Below are positions 10,796-21,447 of a stretch of 64,000 nt of DNA, piece by piece. A program made the translations under genes and the position numbers. Position 1 is the stretch's first letter. Each line of letters starts with the position of its first letter. Origin of the DNA: Prorocentrum cordatum (taxonomy: Eukaryota > Sar > Dinophyceae > Prorocentrales > Prorocentraceae); contig CAUYUJ010020706.1 of NCBI GenBank assembly GCA_963575745.1, forward strand, positions 28,501 through 92,500. The letters are read 5' to 3'. The notes beneath the pieces were generated by a model. That model did not search any database, was not told the DNA's origin, and saw only the letters and a list, made by a program, of their open reading frames with translations.

Positions 10796-11125
10796 CCAAA
10801 GGCCTCGATAGGCCCCCCACGAGGCCCTGTTGGGGCCATCTTGGTGCTCTCTTTGGGCCGTCTTGGGGCCCTCTTCGGCCTTTGTGGGGCTTTCTGGAAC
10901 CGTCTGGGGGCCCTTTTGGACACTGTTCGGCCCCCTTCGGGGCCTTTGTGGCCGTCTTGGAACCTTTGGGGCCTCTCGGGGCGTTTTGAGCCCTTCTGGG
11001 ACCGAAGAAACCAGAAAAAAACACAAAACATTGAAAGACCTGTGGAACATCCATGTGTTTGGCCTCCTGAGGCCTCTCGGGGGCCCACTTGAGGGCCGTT
11101 CTGGCACTCTTGGACCGTCTTGGGG
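10796..11125 (-). repeat. CCAAGA repeat array, right arm, with AT-rich core
   Basis: The plus strand carries TCTTGGGGCC-type blocks, the reverse complement of the preceding array. At about 11,005-11,060 it is interrupted by an AT-rich core. On the minus strand this core reads TTTCAATGTTTTGTGTTTTT and closely resembles the core of the arrays at 49.5 and 57.2 kb. The arrangement array-core-array therefore defines the family. Confidence 0.8.
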
Positions 11126-11967
11126 CCAGCCCAGTCCCCACACCCAAGCAGCCCAGTCCCCACACCGCCTCTTCTGTTTTTCTGTTGTATCATTTGTTTT
11201 ATAAAGTCGATCGTCGGGGGGGCCCTCGGGGAGGGCGATGGAGGCGTGGGCGCGGTCTTCGAACTTCCAGTGCCCGACGTCCCGGCCGGCGCTGGTAAGG
11301 GGGGATCTCTCGATTACGGTTTCCATATTTCATAAATGTCTGGCGGAGGCGCCTTCGCCGCTCCCTTGGGCCTCTGATCGGAGTCTTCTGGCTTGGTCAA
11401 CGACCTCGGAGTGGCCGGGGGGGCGGCGGCATTGGATTCGCCATGTTATCCGACAGAGATCTCCAAGGATTTCGGTATCCAAGCGGCGGCGCCGCGAGAG
11501 ATAGGTTCCCTTCGTGGGAGTCGTTACCCGATCCAGCAGCCGCCATGCCTCCTTTGCCTGCGGGCGCGGGCGGAGCAGGAGGTCTGGCGGGCCTTGGCGG
11601 CGGAGGCTTCGGCGGCTGTAGAGTTGCAGATGGTGGGGGGCGGTTTGGCGGAGTTTTTCTGCTGCCAGGCGCCGGTGCTACCCAGAAGAACCGACGGCCC
11701 CTGCGCATCAGCGACAGAAGTCGCGCCTGAAGCAGACCCGCCCGCCGGCTGCGCCGGCGGCTTGGCCGTAGCCCCATCGAGGGCCCGATCATCAGCCGTC
11801 CGCTAATCCCCTTCATTTGCCCTGTCCAAAAGCGAGTGTTCAAATTTATGGCGGCGTCCTTTGCTTCTCAAATATGTCCGAACATTTCCCGCTGCATGAT
11901 GATAATCGAGGTCCGGCAAAGAACTGTCCTGCCGATCTATTGGAAAAAGTCCCAAAACCTATTGGCA

Positions 11968-12854
11968 TTACAGATTCCTAACCTTGCTTATCATATCAGC
12001 TCTCTGCTGGTTCCTCGCCCTTTCAACATTGAGGTATTGATATATAGCTTCGCCGTCTTGCAACCGATCCCTTATCAACGTCAAACTGCTACCCCCGTTC
12101 GCAAAGAATGCGGGGGGGGGGGGGCACTTGTAAATGCGCAGCTCAATGATCACGAACTGAGCGGAGTTTTCCGTGCGTTGCTGCGCGGGACCACCGTCAC
12201 CAGTAACGGCTTTCGGATGACTCCGAAACGCAATCTCCACAGTGTTCCAATATCCATCGTTGAACGTCTCCTCCGCCATCGCGCATCTCGCGTGGGTCGA
12301 GGGGTTGTCATCCGCATGTGCAGAATAATGTATCCCAGCGTTTGACTTCCGCAAATTTCCCCAGTGCTCGGGGTCCGAGGGAAGAATGTGGTATCCTTCC
12401 ATGAATGCATGGGGCGCCCCTACGGATGTTCCGCGGGGCTGCCTTGCCCAGCTTCCAACTTATCCTCGTTAACTTTGAGAAATAGCGTCGATTGAACGCA
12501 GCGTTCCTTTTCCGCATGCTCATGATTTGCCACCTTTCCCCACATGATGCGGTCAACTCGCGTTCTCGCCCCCCCCCCCGACACCGAGCGGTCACGTCGT
12601 GCAATAAAGGATGTTGTCCAATTCGGTGTCGCATTTTCTGCAGATAGAGCCGGTCGCTTAGTTGTCTCTTGAAGCAATTGTTCTGCCAACCGCGCTTCCC
12701 CATTTGATGGCGCGCGCAGACGTTTACAAGCCTCGCTGTGCTCGAATGCTTCGTTATTCTTTATCTCCTGCAGCAATTCCTCATAGTTTTCTCGGGGCCA
12801 CAAATTATCACTGCTGCGTAGGCGATTAGCCAGCTCTCCTGCATTCAAGGGCAT
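11968..12854 (-). pseudogene. Unrecognised protein-like region in two frames
   Basis: Two consecutive minus-strand frames look like real protein. The first, 12,420-12,854, starts with an ATG (MPLNAGELANRLRSSDNLW) and is acidic and helical. The second, 11,968-12,402, starts MEGYHILPSDPEHWGNLRK and contains NDGYWNTVEIAFRSHPKAVT. They are separated by a stop or frame change near 12,410. I do not recognise a family. The location within copia-like debris of the same strand suggests a retroelement origin. A decayed host gene is an alternative. Confidence 0.3.
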
Positions 12855-12902
12855 TTAAAAAAATCTAGCATCGCCCTCAATCGCAGCAGCCGTTGTCTGA
12901 TG

Positions 12903-13628
12903 TTACAACTTAATGGGCAATCTGCGAACATGGTCGTGGCTAGCGGGAAGAAACATATTCCCCTTCTTTCCTACTGATGTTCCTTTCTGCCGCTCAGGGC
13001 ATTTCTCCTCTGCCATTCGCTCGGCGCGAACCGGGGGGGATCCGGCGGCCAGCGCCTTCGCGGGCTCAACTGACCGCGCTCGATGCTTAGTTGGACCTGT
13101 GGCTGTGCCAGATCCAATCAGACCTCCCGCGCTGCCCAGGCTCTGCACGGCTGCGCCGGCAGAGCCCGCAGCTCCTCCAATGCCGACCTGCAACTGATCA
13201 CCTTGTTTGGCAACGGGCTGTGCCTCCAAAGCCCGCCAAACGATCCGATGAGCCGTTTTGGCGGGAGACTGGAGGTCGGGTCGAGGCGCCTCCAAAACTG
13301 CTTTCGCTTGCTGCATGCGATCTATGAGAATATTTTCCCCAGTGCGCCGCGCGCCTTTCCCCCCAGGGGGGCGCGCCGGGAACGCGTGGCAAGCGTCGCT
13401 TGAAAAGAAATGGAATTCGCTCCATTGCAAATGGGCATGATGCCCTGGATCCTCCGAAATAAAATCTCGCCGCTCTTGAGAGAACGTCGAATGTCGCGCG
13501 CCCTGTCCCGCGCCAGTTAAACTGGCCGGGAATAGGTAACACAATGGAGGTTCAGCGAACGGGGGCGCGCCCAACATCGAATTTGGAGTGCCGTTTTCGG
13601 TTGGGCACCAATCAGTCCAATACGACAC
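12903..13628 (-). pseudogene. Unrecognised open frame, possibly gag-like
   Basis: An open minus-strand frame of about 241 codons. The N-terminal half is mixed. The C-terminal half has a Gly/Ala-rich linker (GIGGAAGSAGAAVQSLGSA) and a basic end. I see no catalytic motif. The linker-rich, basic composition and the position upstream of the frames at 11,968-12,854 would fit a gag-like protein, but this is weak evidence. Confidence 0.25.
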
Positions 13629-13639
13629 TAGCCCATCAT

Positions 13640-15455
13640 ATGTAGCCTCTACCCGCGCGCATCCGCCTGCTCGGAGATTATAGTCAAAGACAAACTTCTG
13701 GGCGGCTGAACCACCGGAAGGCTGGCAGAAAAACCAAGCCGCAAGCTAGGCCGCTTTCAACATGTGATCAGCAAACAGCTCGGCCGCAACTACCCTCGTT
13801 GGCACGCCGTCTTTGTCCAGTATGTAGGAATCATGCCGATCGAGAAAATGGCGCGCATCAGACCGAGTATGAGGCAATTTCCTATACAGACTAGCACCAT
13901 CCAGAATCAATATTCTGGGCTGAATCCTGATTCATGCGTGACCGCGGCAAAGTGGCGATATCATCCCACATGGCATCCATCTTTAAGGTACTATTAGCCG
14001 ATTACCAACACCGAGAGTCTCCCCCAACGCAACATATCTGAATTGCCCCCGACTTGGAGCGGTTCACCGCTTCATCGATCATTCTCTCAGCGGTCTCGAA
14101 GAAGGGGCCGAGCACTGCAAGTTGCACGTGGGGCTCGGCGCCATCTTTCTTCGTTCCGCCTAGCCCCTCGATGCTGCAACGATGTCCGTCAGAGGTATCA
14201 TTCAGGGATCAAGGTATACATTGTATCGGCGCATGATGACCTGGGATGAAATTTCCCACATGGATCGCAACTCGGTTGTTCCATAAACCTTGCGTCGTCA
14301 TAGGTTGCAGAAATGATTTGTCCGCAAGCATTCCCGTGTATACTTCCAACCAGGCCATTGAAATTCCCCCGCGCACATTATGGGGGCCCTGCAGAACCAC
14401 CAAGCCTCTTTTCTCTTGCATTGCGAAATTGATACGTTGAGTCGGGGGCTACATGCATGGCAACGGCCAAATACTTGCGTCGTTTTATGGGTCGTTCGTG
14501 TCAGAGGCTGGAGGAATTCACGCGGAGGTCTGCCAGTCCGCGCCATCGCGGCTAGATCTTCGCCGCTGAAAGGAATCCACCCGTGGCCGTGCGCCTCCGC
14601 CAGCCTCTAATCCTCTGAGACGTCGGCATCCTCCAGCGACGCGGCTGCGCCGGCCCCTGTCTGCGCTCCGCGTTGCAGCGCGTTCCAGAGCCCACGTGCC
14701 AAGTGAGGCGGGTCTGTCCCGCCCAAAGCGGTGGAGGTGGGCCCAGACCTGGGGGAGGGCCGCCGCCTCCGCCCTCGCCCGGCGCGCCGGGATTCTGTCC
14801 GGCATTTCCGCAGCTATTCCCTGATCCAGACGACGTTCCCCATGCCCCGGCTGCGCCGGCTGAAGAGAAGATCTGAAGCAGCATTACAGCCAAGATCACC
14901 ATGCGAGGCACCAGAGCCTGAAGAGCCGCCTCCTGCCAGGGCTTTCACGGACCCATCAGAAACACTCATTGAGGTTCCAGAAAAAAATCATCTTTCCTCA
15001 GCGTCGGCGACTTTCTCGACCATGGCAGCCTTGGCTGGCCTCGGTCCTTCCACGTCGCCCAATCGCTTCTGCGGAGAGTTTGCCTCTCGGGTCGGGCAAT
15101 GAACGCCCTTTAAGGGCGATCCTCCTTGCTCAGTCGGCTGCGCCGCCGAGCGAAGTCAGGCCTCTTTGGGATGGGGCTCTGCTTGCAACTCCTTCCATGC
15201 ACGGTGCCCCTCCAGGGCCTCTTCGGTCAGCGCTTGCGCGACTGCACTTATCTTTGCACTGGGGTCTCCCCTGACAGCTCGGAGTGCGAAATGAGTGCCC
15301 CATCCGTCTGCGGCCGTGCCGCGAGGAGGCTTTTTCCTGGAGGGCCCCCAAACATTCATGAAGACAACTCAATCCGCGCATCGGTCAATTGTTCGAATTG
15401 TGACGAGGTTTCCTGCACGTCTCATGTAGGCGCGCCATGCGGCCCCCAGAACTGG
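13640..15455. other. No supportable gene
   Basis: Short frames occur on both strands. One minus-strand frame at 14,552-14,911 begins with a hydrophobic stretch (MPRMVILAVMLLQIFSSAGA) that mimics a signal peptide but runs into Gly/Pro low complexity. Another, at 14,298-14,546, has scattered Cys and Trp (CHACSPRL, WWFCRAP). Neither is recognisable. Confidence 0.3.
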
Positions 15456-16115
15456 TCAAACAAATTTCCCGCGACCGCAGGTTCGAACAAACCTACTACT
15501 TGGATCCCCTGGAGGCACCGTAGAAAACTTGCATTTCAATGTCGCGCTCGGGTCAACGTGGCATTGGAAATATTGCCATTCCGTAGCGCGCGAGAGATAC
15601 GGGGGAGGACCGTCAAACATGCTTCTGAAATTGCCTCGCGAGTCCTTTTGGCAAGATACCCAGAAAACGACCCATGGGCCCACTGACATTTTATCATGCA
15701 GTCTTCGAATGACCGACTCGTTGCAGGACTTCAAATCCTCATTGCGCTTACCAGCGAGATTGTCAGTCCGAGAGTACTTGTGACCGTTCCGAGTCACCAC
15801 AACCTACTGTATCCATAGTCCGCGAGCCATGTGTTGTCCTTCTTCTTCTGGCTCCAAGTGGTATGTGTGTTTCAAGTCAACGCATGTCCACTTCTTGACA
15901 ACATATCTTGCTTCCGAAGGGCACGTTTCTTTAAATTCAGCACCAGTCCGCTCCGAAACAATCATTCCCGAACCGAATATATTAGGGCACCGTGACGATG
16001 TGCATGTAACTGGTACTTTGAGCTGCCCTAGTGGCTTGGCCGTTCGGGAATCAAAGATCCCCAACTTCTCGGCAACCCTTCTTGCTATCCTGGACGGACC
16101 GTTCGGAAGGAACAC
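15456..16115 (-). pseudogene. Unrecognised protein-like fragments
   Basis: Two minus-strand frames have protein-like composition. The first, 15,804-16,115, carries FLPNGPSRIARRVAEKLGIF and TCTSSRCPNIFGSGM. The second, 15,456-15,800, carries SVGPWVVFWVSCQKDSRG. They adjoin end to end on the strand that carries the copia-like genes. I cannot assign a domain. They are probably pieces of one decayed retroelement polyprotein. Confidence 0.3.
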
Positions 16116-16310
16116 ATACGTATGGCAACCACTATCACGAATCTAGATATCATCATCGTCGCTTCTTCTGGAGTTCTCCAAACAAGTCCTGCGGCAATGA
16201 TCAGACCAATCTACATTCTCGCAACGCTCCCTCGGCTGTGCGGTCATTCCCCAACCAGAGCTTGCCTCTGTAAGGGTCCTGGCGGATTCACATTGTTAAA
16301 TCAAGCATGT

Positions 16311-17085
16311 CGCCGATTTTCGCGGCACGCCCGGGTGCCCGGGTGCCCGGGGGTGCCCGGGTGTCCGGGGGTGCCCGGGGGTGCCCGGGTGCCCGCGGGT
16401 GCCCGGGCGTGCCTGGGGGTGCCTTGGTGCCCGGGTGCCCTGGTGCCGGGGTGCCCGGGCGCGCCCGGGGGTGCCTGGGGTGCCCAGGGGGGCCCTATAG
16501 CCCTATAGCCTCATAGCCCAATAGCCCTACAACTCTATAGACCTACAGCTCTATAGCCTTAGAGCTCAATATTCATACGGTTAGGTTAGGTTAGCCGCCG
16601 ATTTTCGCGGCGCGCCCGGGTGCCCGGGGGTGCCCGGGTGCCCGCGGGTGCCCGGGCGTGCGCCCTGGTGCCCGGGTGCCCGGGCGCGCCCGGGGGTGCC
16701 TGGGGGCGCCCGGGGGTGCCCTATATAGCCCTATAGCCTTATAGCCCAATAACCCTATACCCCTACAGCTCTATAGACCTATAGCTCTATAGCCCTATAG
16801 CTCAATCTTCATAAGGTTAGGTCAACTTTGCCGCCGATTGTCGCTGCACGCACGCCCGGGTGCCTGGGTACCCGGGTGCCCGGGGGCGACCGCGGGCGAC
16901 CCCGGGTGCCCGGGTGCCCGGGTGCCCGGGCGTGTCCGGGCGCGCCCGGAAGTGCCTGGGGGTGCCCGGGGGCGCCCTATAGCCCTATAGCCCACATGCC
17001 CAATAGCCCTACAACTCTATAGCCCTATAGCTCTGTAGCCCTATAGCTCAATAGCCCCCTCTCGCCCTATAGCCCAGATTGGGGC
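16311..17085. repeat. Three-copy higher-order repeat: CCCGGGTGC block plus CCCTATAG block
   Basis: Three units start with CGCCGATTTTCGCGGC or close variants at about 16,311, 16,594 and 16,831. Each has a GC-rich block of (CCCGGGTG)n-type repeats followed by an array of the octamer CCCTATAG and variants. The first two units end in GGTTAGG runs; three tandem TTAGG units lie at about 16,579-16,594. Unit lengths are about 283, 237 and 250 bases. Confidence 0.9.
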
Positions 17086-17345
17086 TTTTCTCCGGCATCA
17101 TCGATTATTTCGGACGTTCGCTGGTCTACTCCTTCTCACCCGCTGGGGTCGCCGTGGACTGTGTCCAGTTGATCCCAGCGAGGTACCTGCATCCTATCGT
17201 TTTGCACAAAGAGAACCACTCTTCCTTCCCGGTCATCTCGGGCGGTTGCGCCGCCGAGACGCCGGGGAAATGTCGTTCGGGGTCGATGCGCGATCGGGGG
17301 GCTGTGGACTGACGCCGGTCACCTGCGAGGGGGGAGCTGCCGCGG

Positions 17346-18046
17346 CTAAGCGACGGCTCCGCCGGCGGGGGGCGCGGCCGAAGATGGCCCCGCCCCTGCT
17401 CGCGAGAAAAAAACGGCAGCGGCGCGCAGACCATGGGGGGGGGGGGCAAGATCAAGGCAGGAGTGCGATGCCGCGCGCGCACGTGCAATGCGAATGTGCT
17501 TTGCAAATTCATCTGTATAATACCCCTCAAGTTTGCAATCGCTGCCGCGCGCTTCCACGCGCGCGCGTGCCATTGCACTTCCGCCCCAAGCCGCCGGTCA
17601 CAATGTCAGACGTGGAAGCAATGCCCCATGGCTTCTTCATGATGCCCCCTTTCTTTCCCTCAGTCCATGCGCACACCCATGCAACGCTGTCTTCTGCAAA
17701 CCTATCTCTCTCGCAAACGCTTTCACCTGAGGGTCTCTCCAATACTCACACTGGCTAGGCCACTCAATGCAAACTTTCCCCCCCGCATCAACGACGGCGC
17801 GGGCAATCTCCCTGAAATTCCAAAACAGACATCGAACATCCGTTCTAATTCCTCGGAGCCCACGGAGGGGCCTGCGGTCAGCCTCGCGGAAATAGCGGGC
17901 TTCATTAACACATTGCCAGGGGGGGGGCCCGGCGCGTGGGATCGAACCCCAGAGCGACATGCGTCCCCCGTAAAACCGTTGATATCCGTAAGTGTTTGGT
18001 TTTTGCCTTCGACGGTTCTCGTATCTTCGCTCTCAGTAGATCGCAT
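17346..18046 (-). pseudogene. Accessory 'EWP' domain of a dinoflagellate copia-like retroelement
   Basis: The region is read across three short minus-strand frames. It contains LWGSIPRAGPPPWQCVN, then GGKVCIEWPSQCEYWRDPQV (about 17,730-17,780), a conserved Cys in HGC, then MKKPWGIAST followed by KCNG, and finally KLEGYYTDEFA. This series of blocks recurs, as I recall it, in dinoflagellate retroelement polyproteins. Its function is unknown to me. Here it lies after the RNase H on the same strand. The frames are interrupted, so it is not functional. Confidence 0.55.
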
Positions 18047-18715
18047 GACTCTACAAGAGTTATCAACTAAGTTCGCTGGGTTACCAATTGTGCCATTTGG
18101 CCCGCAGAAGCATTCAAATATCAGTCGTTACCCGTTCCAATCGTATTTGTCCGTTGGTTGTCCCTTTGCTGGTTGGGACATCCATTGCATCGGCCCCTTG
18201 CCATTCGATTTAGCCGCAACCGCATTGGTAATTTTATCGCCGCAATCTCTCTGTTCCCGGGTCTAGGAACAATAATCTGCGCATCTGACGCATCCGATTC
18301 ACTGTCAGTCATTCCAAACACGCCCATCATTTCTCTGTATTCTTTCAAGTCTCGCTGATGGGAGCTTCTCGTGGAACCGTCCTTTCCACTATCGGAGGCT
18401 TTCGGGCCGGTTGCACTTTCGGCTATGCCGAGTGCATTGTCAGCCCTTTCCCTGGCTGCTGCCGCTGAGTTCGGGGCGAGTAAAGGATGCGCACTTACTT
18501 CGCCCGATCGGGCTTTGGCCGCATCATTTATCGGCGCGGCCGTCGCGGGTCTGCCTTGGTGACTCTCCTCCGTTTACGCACCTTTTACGTGGCACCGCGC
18601 CTCCTTGGCCCGCCGCAGCCTTCGGACCTATCCGCGGCTCGAGAACTCCCCCGGGTTTCAGGGGGAGGCCGCCAGTGAACGCCGATGCCAGATAATCCTT
18701 GTATCGATTGACTTT

Positions 18716-19078
18716 CTAGAACGTCGGGGTAACAATGTTCACAAGGTAAAGCACTTTGACCCATGCAAGAGGGTCAGTAAAACGCTCGGTACCGATGCCG
18801 GCAGCTTCGCCACGTGTACGTTCGCGCTGTAAACTAACAACTCCGCGGGTAAATGGTTCAGAAATGGCAGCAGCATCTAGGTGGGTTCTCGGAAGGTGCA
18901 TCGATTCCATTGGGCCCCGCGCTTTGATCACCTTGCAAACTGATTGGCTATCTTCCATACATGCACAGTTGACCTCTCTTTGTCGCAGAATCTCCCACAA
19001 GGGCAGCGCTCGCAGTAATTCAGTGCGCAAAGCCAAATCTTCAGCAACAGTTTCTGCTGCAAGTGCATTGTAGGACAC
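18716..19078 (-). pseudogene. Ty1/copia-like RNase H, C-terminal half
   Basis: The frame is open for about 120 codons. It shows the usual copia RNase H succession: ALAAETVAEDLALRTEL (the catalytic Glu helix), VNCACMEDSQSVCKVI (EDNxAxI-like strand), SMHLPRTHLDAAAI (RHLxRTHRV-like), and a terminal block FTDPLAWVKVLYLVNI that matches the FTKxFxxPxxWxxxLxLxxI pattern. Substitutions such as MHLPRTH and AGIGTERFTD for AADIFTKAF show decay. The N-terminal half of the same domain is in another frame at about 19,169-19,414. Confidence 0.7.
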
Positions 19079-19168
19079 GCAAGTCTGTCGACGAGAAGCC
19101 GTGCTCTGATTGGCTCTCGTGCAGGGTGCAAGAATTTCTTGATGGCTGGCACTTGTGCTGCGATGCGT

Positions 19169-19520
19169 TCATGGATCGCTAGCGAGGTCTGCATCTGAAT
19201 ACTGCCGTATGGCGATATCCTCCATTCTGTCGCCGACCCAAGACGCCATCTTGCATTGAGTTGTAGATTTATGAAACATATTAATCGGAAGAGATTCATA
19301 TCCTGCGGTTCCGTCCACTTCGTTACGCAGCTGGCTGCGTGACAAACGCGCGCAAAAGATTAAATCGAGCCATTCTCGCCCCATATAAGACTTCCATGAG
19401 AATTCTGGCAGCAATATGCTGAAGGACTCCTGGTGGGTTCTGTGGCTCAGGATCGTCTGGTCCGGGCCCCGCGGCTAAGCCGGGAACCTCAACTGGCTTG
19501 TCCGGGGGACCTCTGTCAAT
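19169..19520 (-). pseudogene. Copia-like RT/RNase H junction, N-terminal RNase H
   Basis: Two overlapping minus-strand frames carry the end of the RT connection (ARMARFNLLRAFVTQPAA) and the first RNase H strand (WVGDRMEDIAIRQYSDADLA, where SDADLA holds the catalytic aspartate). This lies immediately upstream of the RNase H C-terminal half at 18,716-19,078. The RT core itself and an integrase are not visible, so most of pol has been lost or displaced. Confidence 0.6.
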
Positions 19521-19574
19521 GTGGATCCCGAGTGCCTCTGCTATTGCCTCCTCTGCTGGGGAGTACCCGAAGAC

Positions 19575-19905
19575 ACCGCTAAACACACCGCGAAACCGCC
19601 CACGACACACCCGACGAAACACCCCACGACCCACCCCACGAACCACCGTGAACCACCCCACGAAAATACCCCACGAAAATACCCACGCACCACCCCAGGC
19701 AACACCCCACGACCCACCACACGAACCACGCCACGAAACACCCCATGACCCGCCCCACGAAACCACCCCACGACATACCCCACGAACCACCTCACGACCA
19801 CACCCCACGAGACATCCCACGAAACCACCCCACGAAACCACCCGACGAACCACCCACAGACACACCCCACGAACCAACCCACGCCACACCCTCGCGGGGT
19901 CAGCT
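19575..19905. repeat. Minisatellite, about 10-12 bp unit (CCCCACGAAACCA)
   Basis: About 30 imperfect copies of ACCCCACGAAMCA-type units. It sits directly upstream of the copia RNase H remnant on the minus strand, and the minus-strand frame reads through as a Trp/Gly/Val repeat into recognisable pol sequence. It thus appears to have expanded inside or beside the retroelement. Confidence 0.9.
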
Positions 19906-20444
19906 TTGCATGGCTGAGGTTTCTCGGGCTCGGACGTCTTCCTCAAAGGCATGCGCTCCCTGCGTAAGGTGTGGCAGGAGCGCTATGGCAAAAGCGTGAA
20001 GATCATCAGCACATTCCAGGTTGAGCGCGGCGCGTTGCAACAACAGTTTCGGATGACATACTTTGCCGACACACGGTTAATGTTTCGCACTGTGGAGGAG
20101 CTCAGCCGAGCACGCGCATACGATTTGAAGAGCCAGCAGCCCGTGATCGGTCCCCCCGTGGACTTGTTTGCTGCCGGCTTCGCGTGCACTACCAAGTCGC
20201 GGATGAAGAGTACCACAAATGGAGCTCGTCTCAGCCCTTGCCAGACGGGCGAGGGCGACACCGGGGGGTATATCGATACCACATATTCCACGTCAACTAT
20301 TGGTTCCACATTTTTTGTTTGTTGGTTTTCGGTGTTTCTTTTTAGGTATTTGTGGTTTCGTTTTTCCGGTTTTTTGGAATTTGTGGTTTCTTATTTCCGG
20401 GCAGGAAAATGCCCGATCATCGTTTCCTGAACCCGTGGGGCTCA

Positions 20445-21352
20445 TCAAATTATGGCACTGGCCCACAACGCGCCAATGCCCTGCCATCGCCGCGGATGGT
20501 TTGGCGTGTTCTTCGCAAACCAGCCGTCCTTGCCACGCGAGAAAGCCCCTGTTTCAGTGAACACCCTGCACGGTTTATATGTCCCCTTTCCTTTGCCCTT
20601 ACCTTTTTGCGCGCCGCGACCTTTACTCGATTCGCGGCTTCTCGGGGCACCCCCCGGCACCGCATCGGCGGCATGAGCAGCGGCGGAGTAAGCTTGCCCG
20701 GCGTTTCTCTGGCGGCCCAAAGATTGCCCCGCCTTTAGCTGTGCCTCCTCACATATGTCCCGCTTGATATTCTCGGCCTCGGTCATACCTCTGCGCCGCT
20801 TGCAACATCCGCTCTGCGGGCCCTTACGACTGCGGGGGTCACGCGAGCATGCTTAGCGCGCCATCTCGACCTGACGTTCTCGCGAGGCCTCCGATTAACT
20901 TCTCGCCCGCGACTGCGTCGCATTCGAGTTGCCAAATTCGTCAAACTCGTTCGAAAGGGTCGAGAAGCGAGGTCTGTCCTTGCCATTCGGGCCCTTGCCC
21001 CCCGATCTCTTGCCCCTACCTCTGCGGTCGTTCTTCCCGCCGGCTGCCTTTTGATCATTGCCCGCCCCCGGCTGTGCCAGTGCGGCAGGCGCCTTAGGCT
21101 TCTTACGATTATAGGGGCAACCTTGCCGCGCTTCAGGAAAGTTCTTTCCTTGCTTCGCGAAGCGGCAAGTAGTCTCTCCTTCGGTCCTTCCGCTTGCTGT
21201 TTTATCCGCAAGCAATCCTTATCTGTGCGTTGTCGCTGCCATAGCGGAGGCGCGTCGTCCACCGCCAGCGCCCCCACTCGTTCCTCCTGAAAGGCGAGCC
21301 TGTCTACTTCTAGGATTGAGGGTTGATTCATGTTCAGATAGTTATTGCCCAC
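20445..21352 (-). pseudogene. Basic nucleocapsid-like region of copia-like element
   Basis: Minus-strand frames carry Lys/Gly/Arg-rich segments (GKGKGKGTYKPCRVF at about 20,560; GKNDRRGRGKRSGGKGPNGK at about 21,000). A degenerate Cys-containing block, CRFAKQGKNFPEARQGCPYN, near 21,130-21,190 may derive from a CCCH-type finger. They follow the gag region on the same strand, where a nucleocapsid would be expected. At least two frame changes interrupt the region. Confidence 0.4.
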
Positions 21353-21447
21353 TTTTCTCGATCGCGCATCATAAGCGACTCAACCTGGCACAAAAGCAAT
21401 TGATACGCACGCATCCCTGCAACTGGAGCGCCCGTCGACAACTCAAA

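Noticed and set aside
16579-16594. TTAGG run as a telomere
   Set aside because: There are only three units, inside a compound interstitial repeat.
17930-17950. GGTTCGATCCC on the minus strand, resembling a tRNA B box
   Set aside because: It lies within the EWP coding blocks, and I could not find an A box, cloverleaf or matching acceptor stem upstream.
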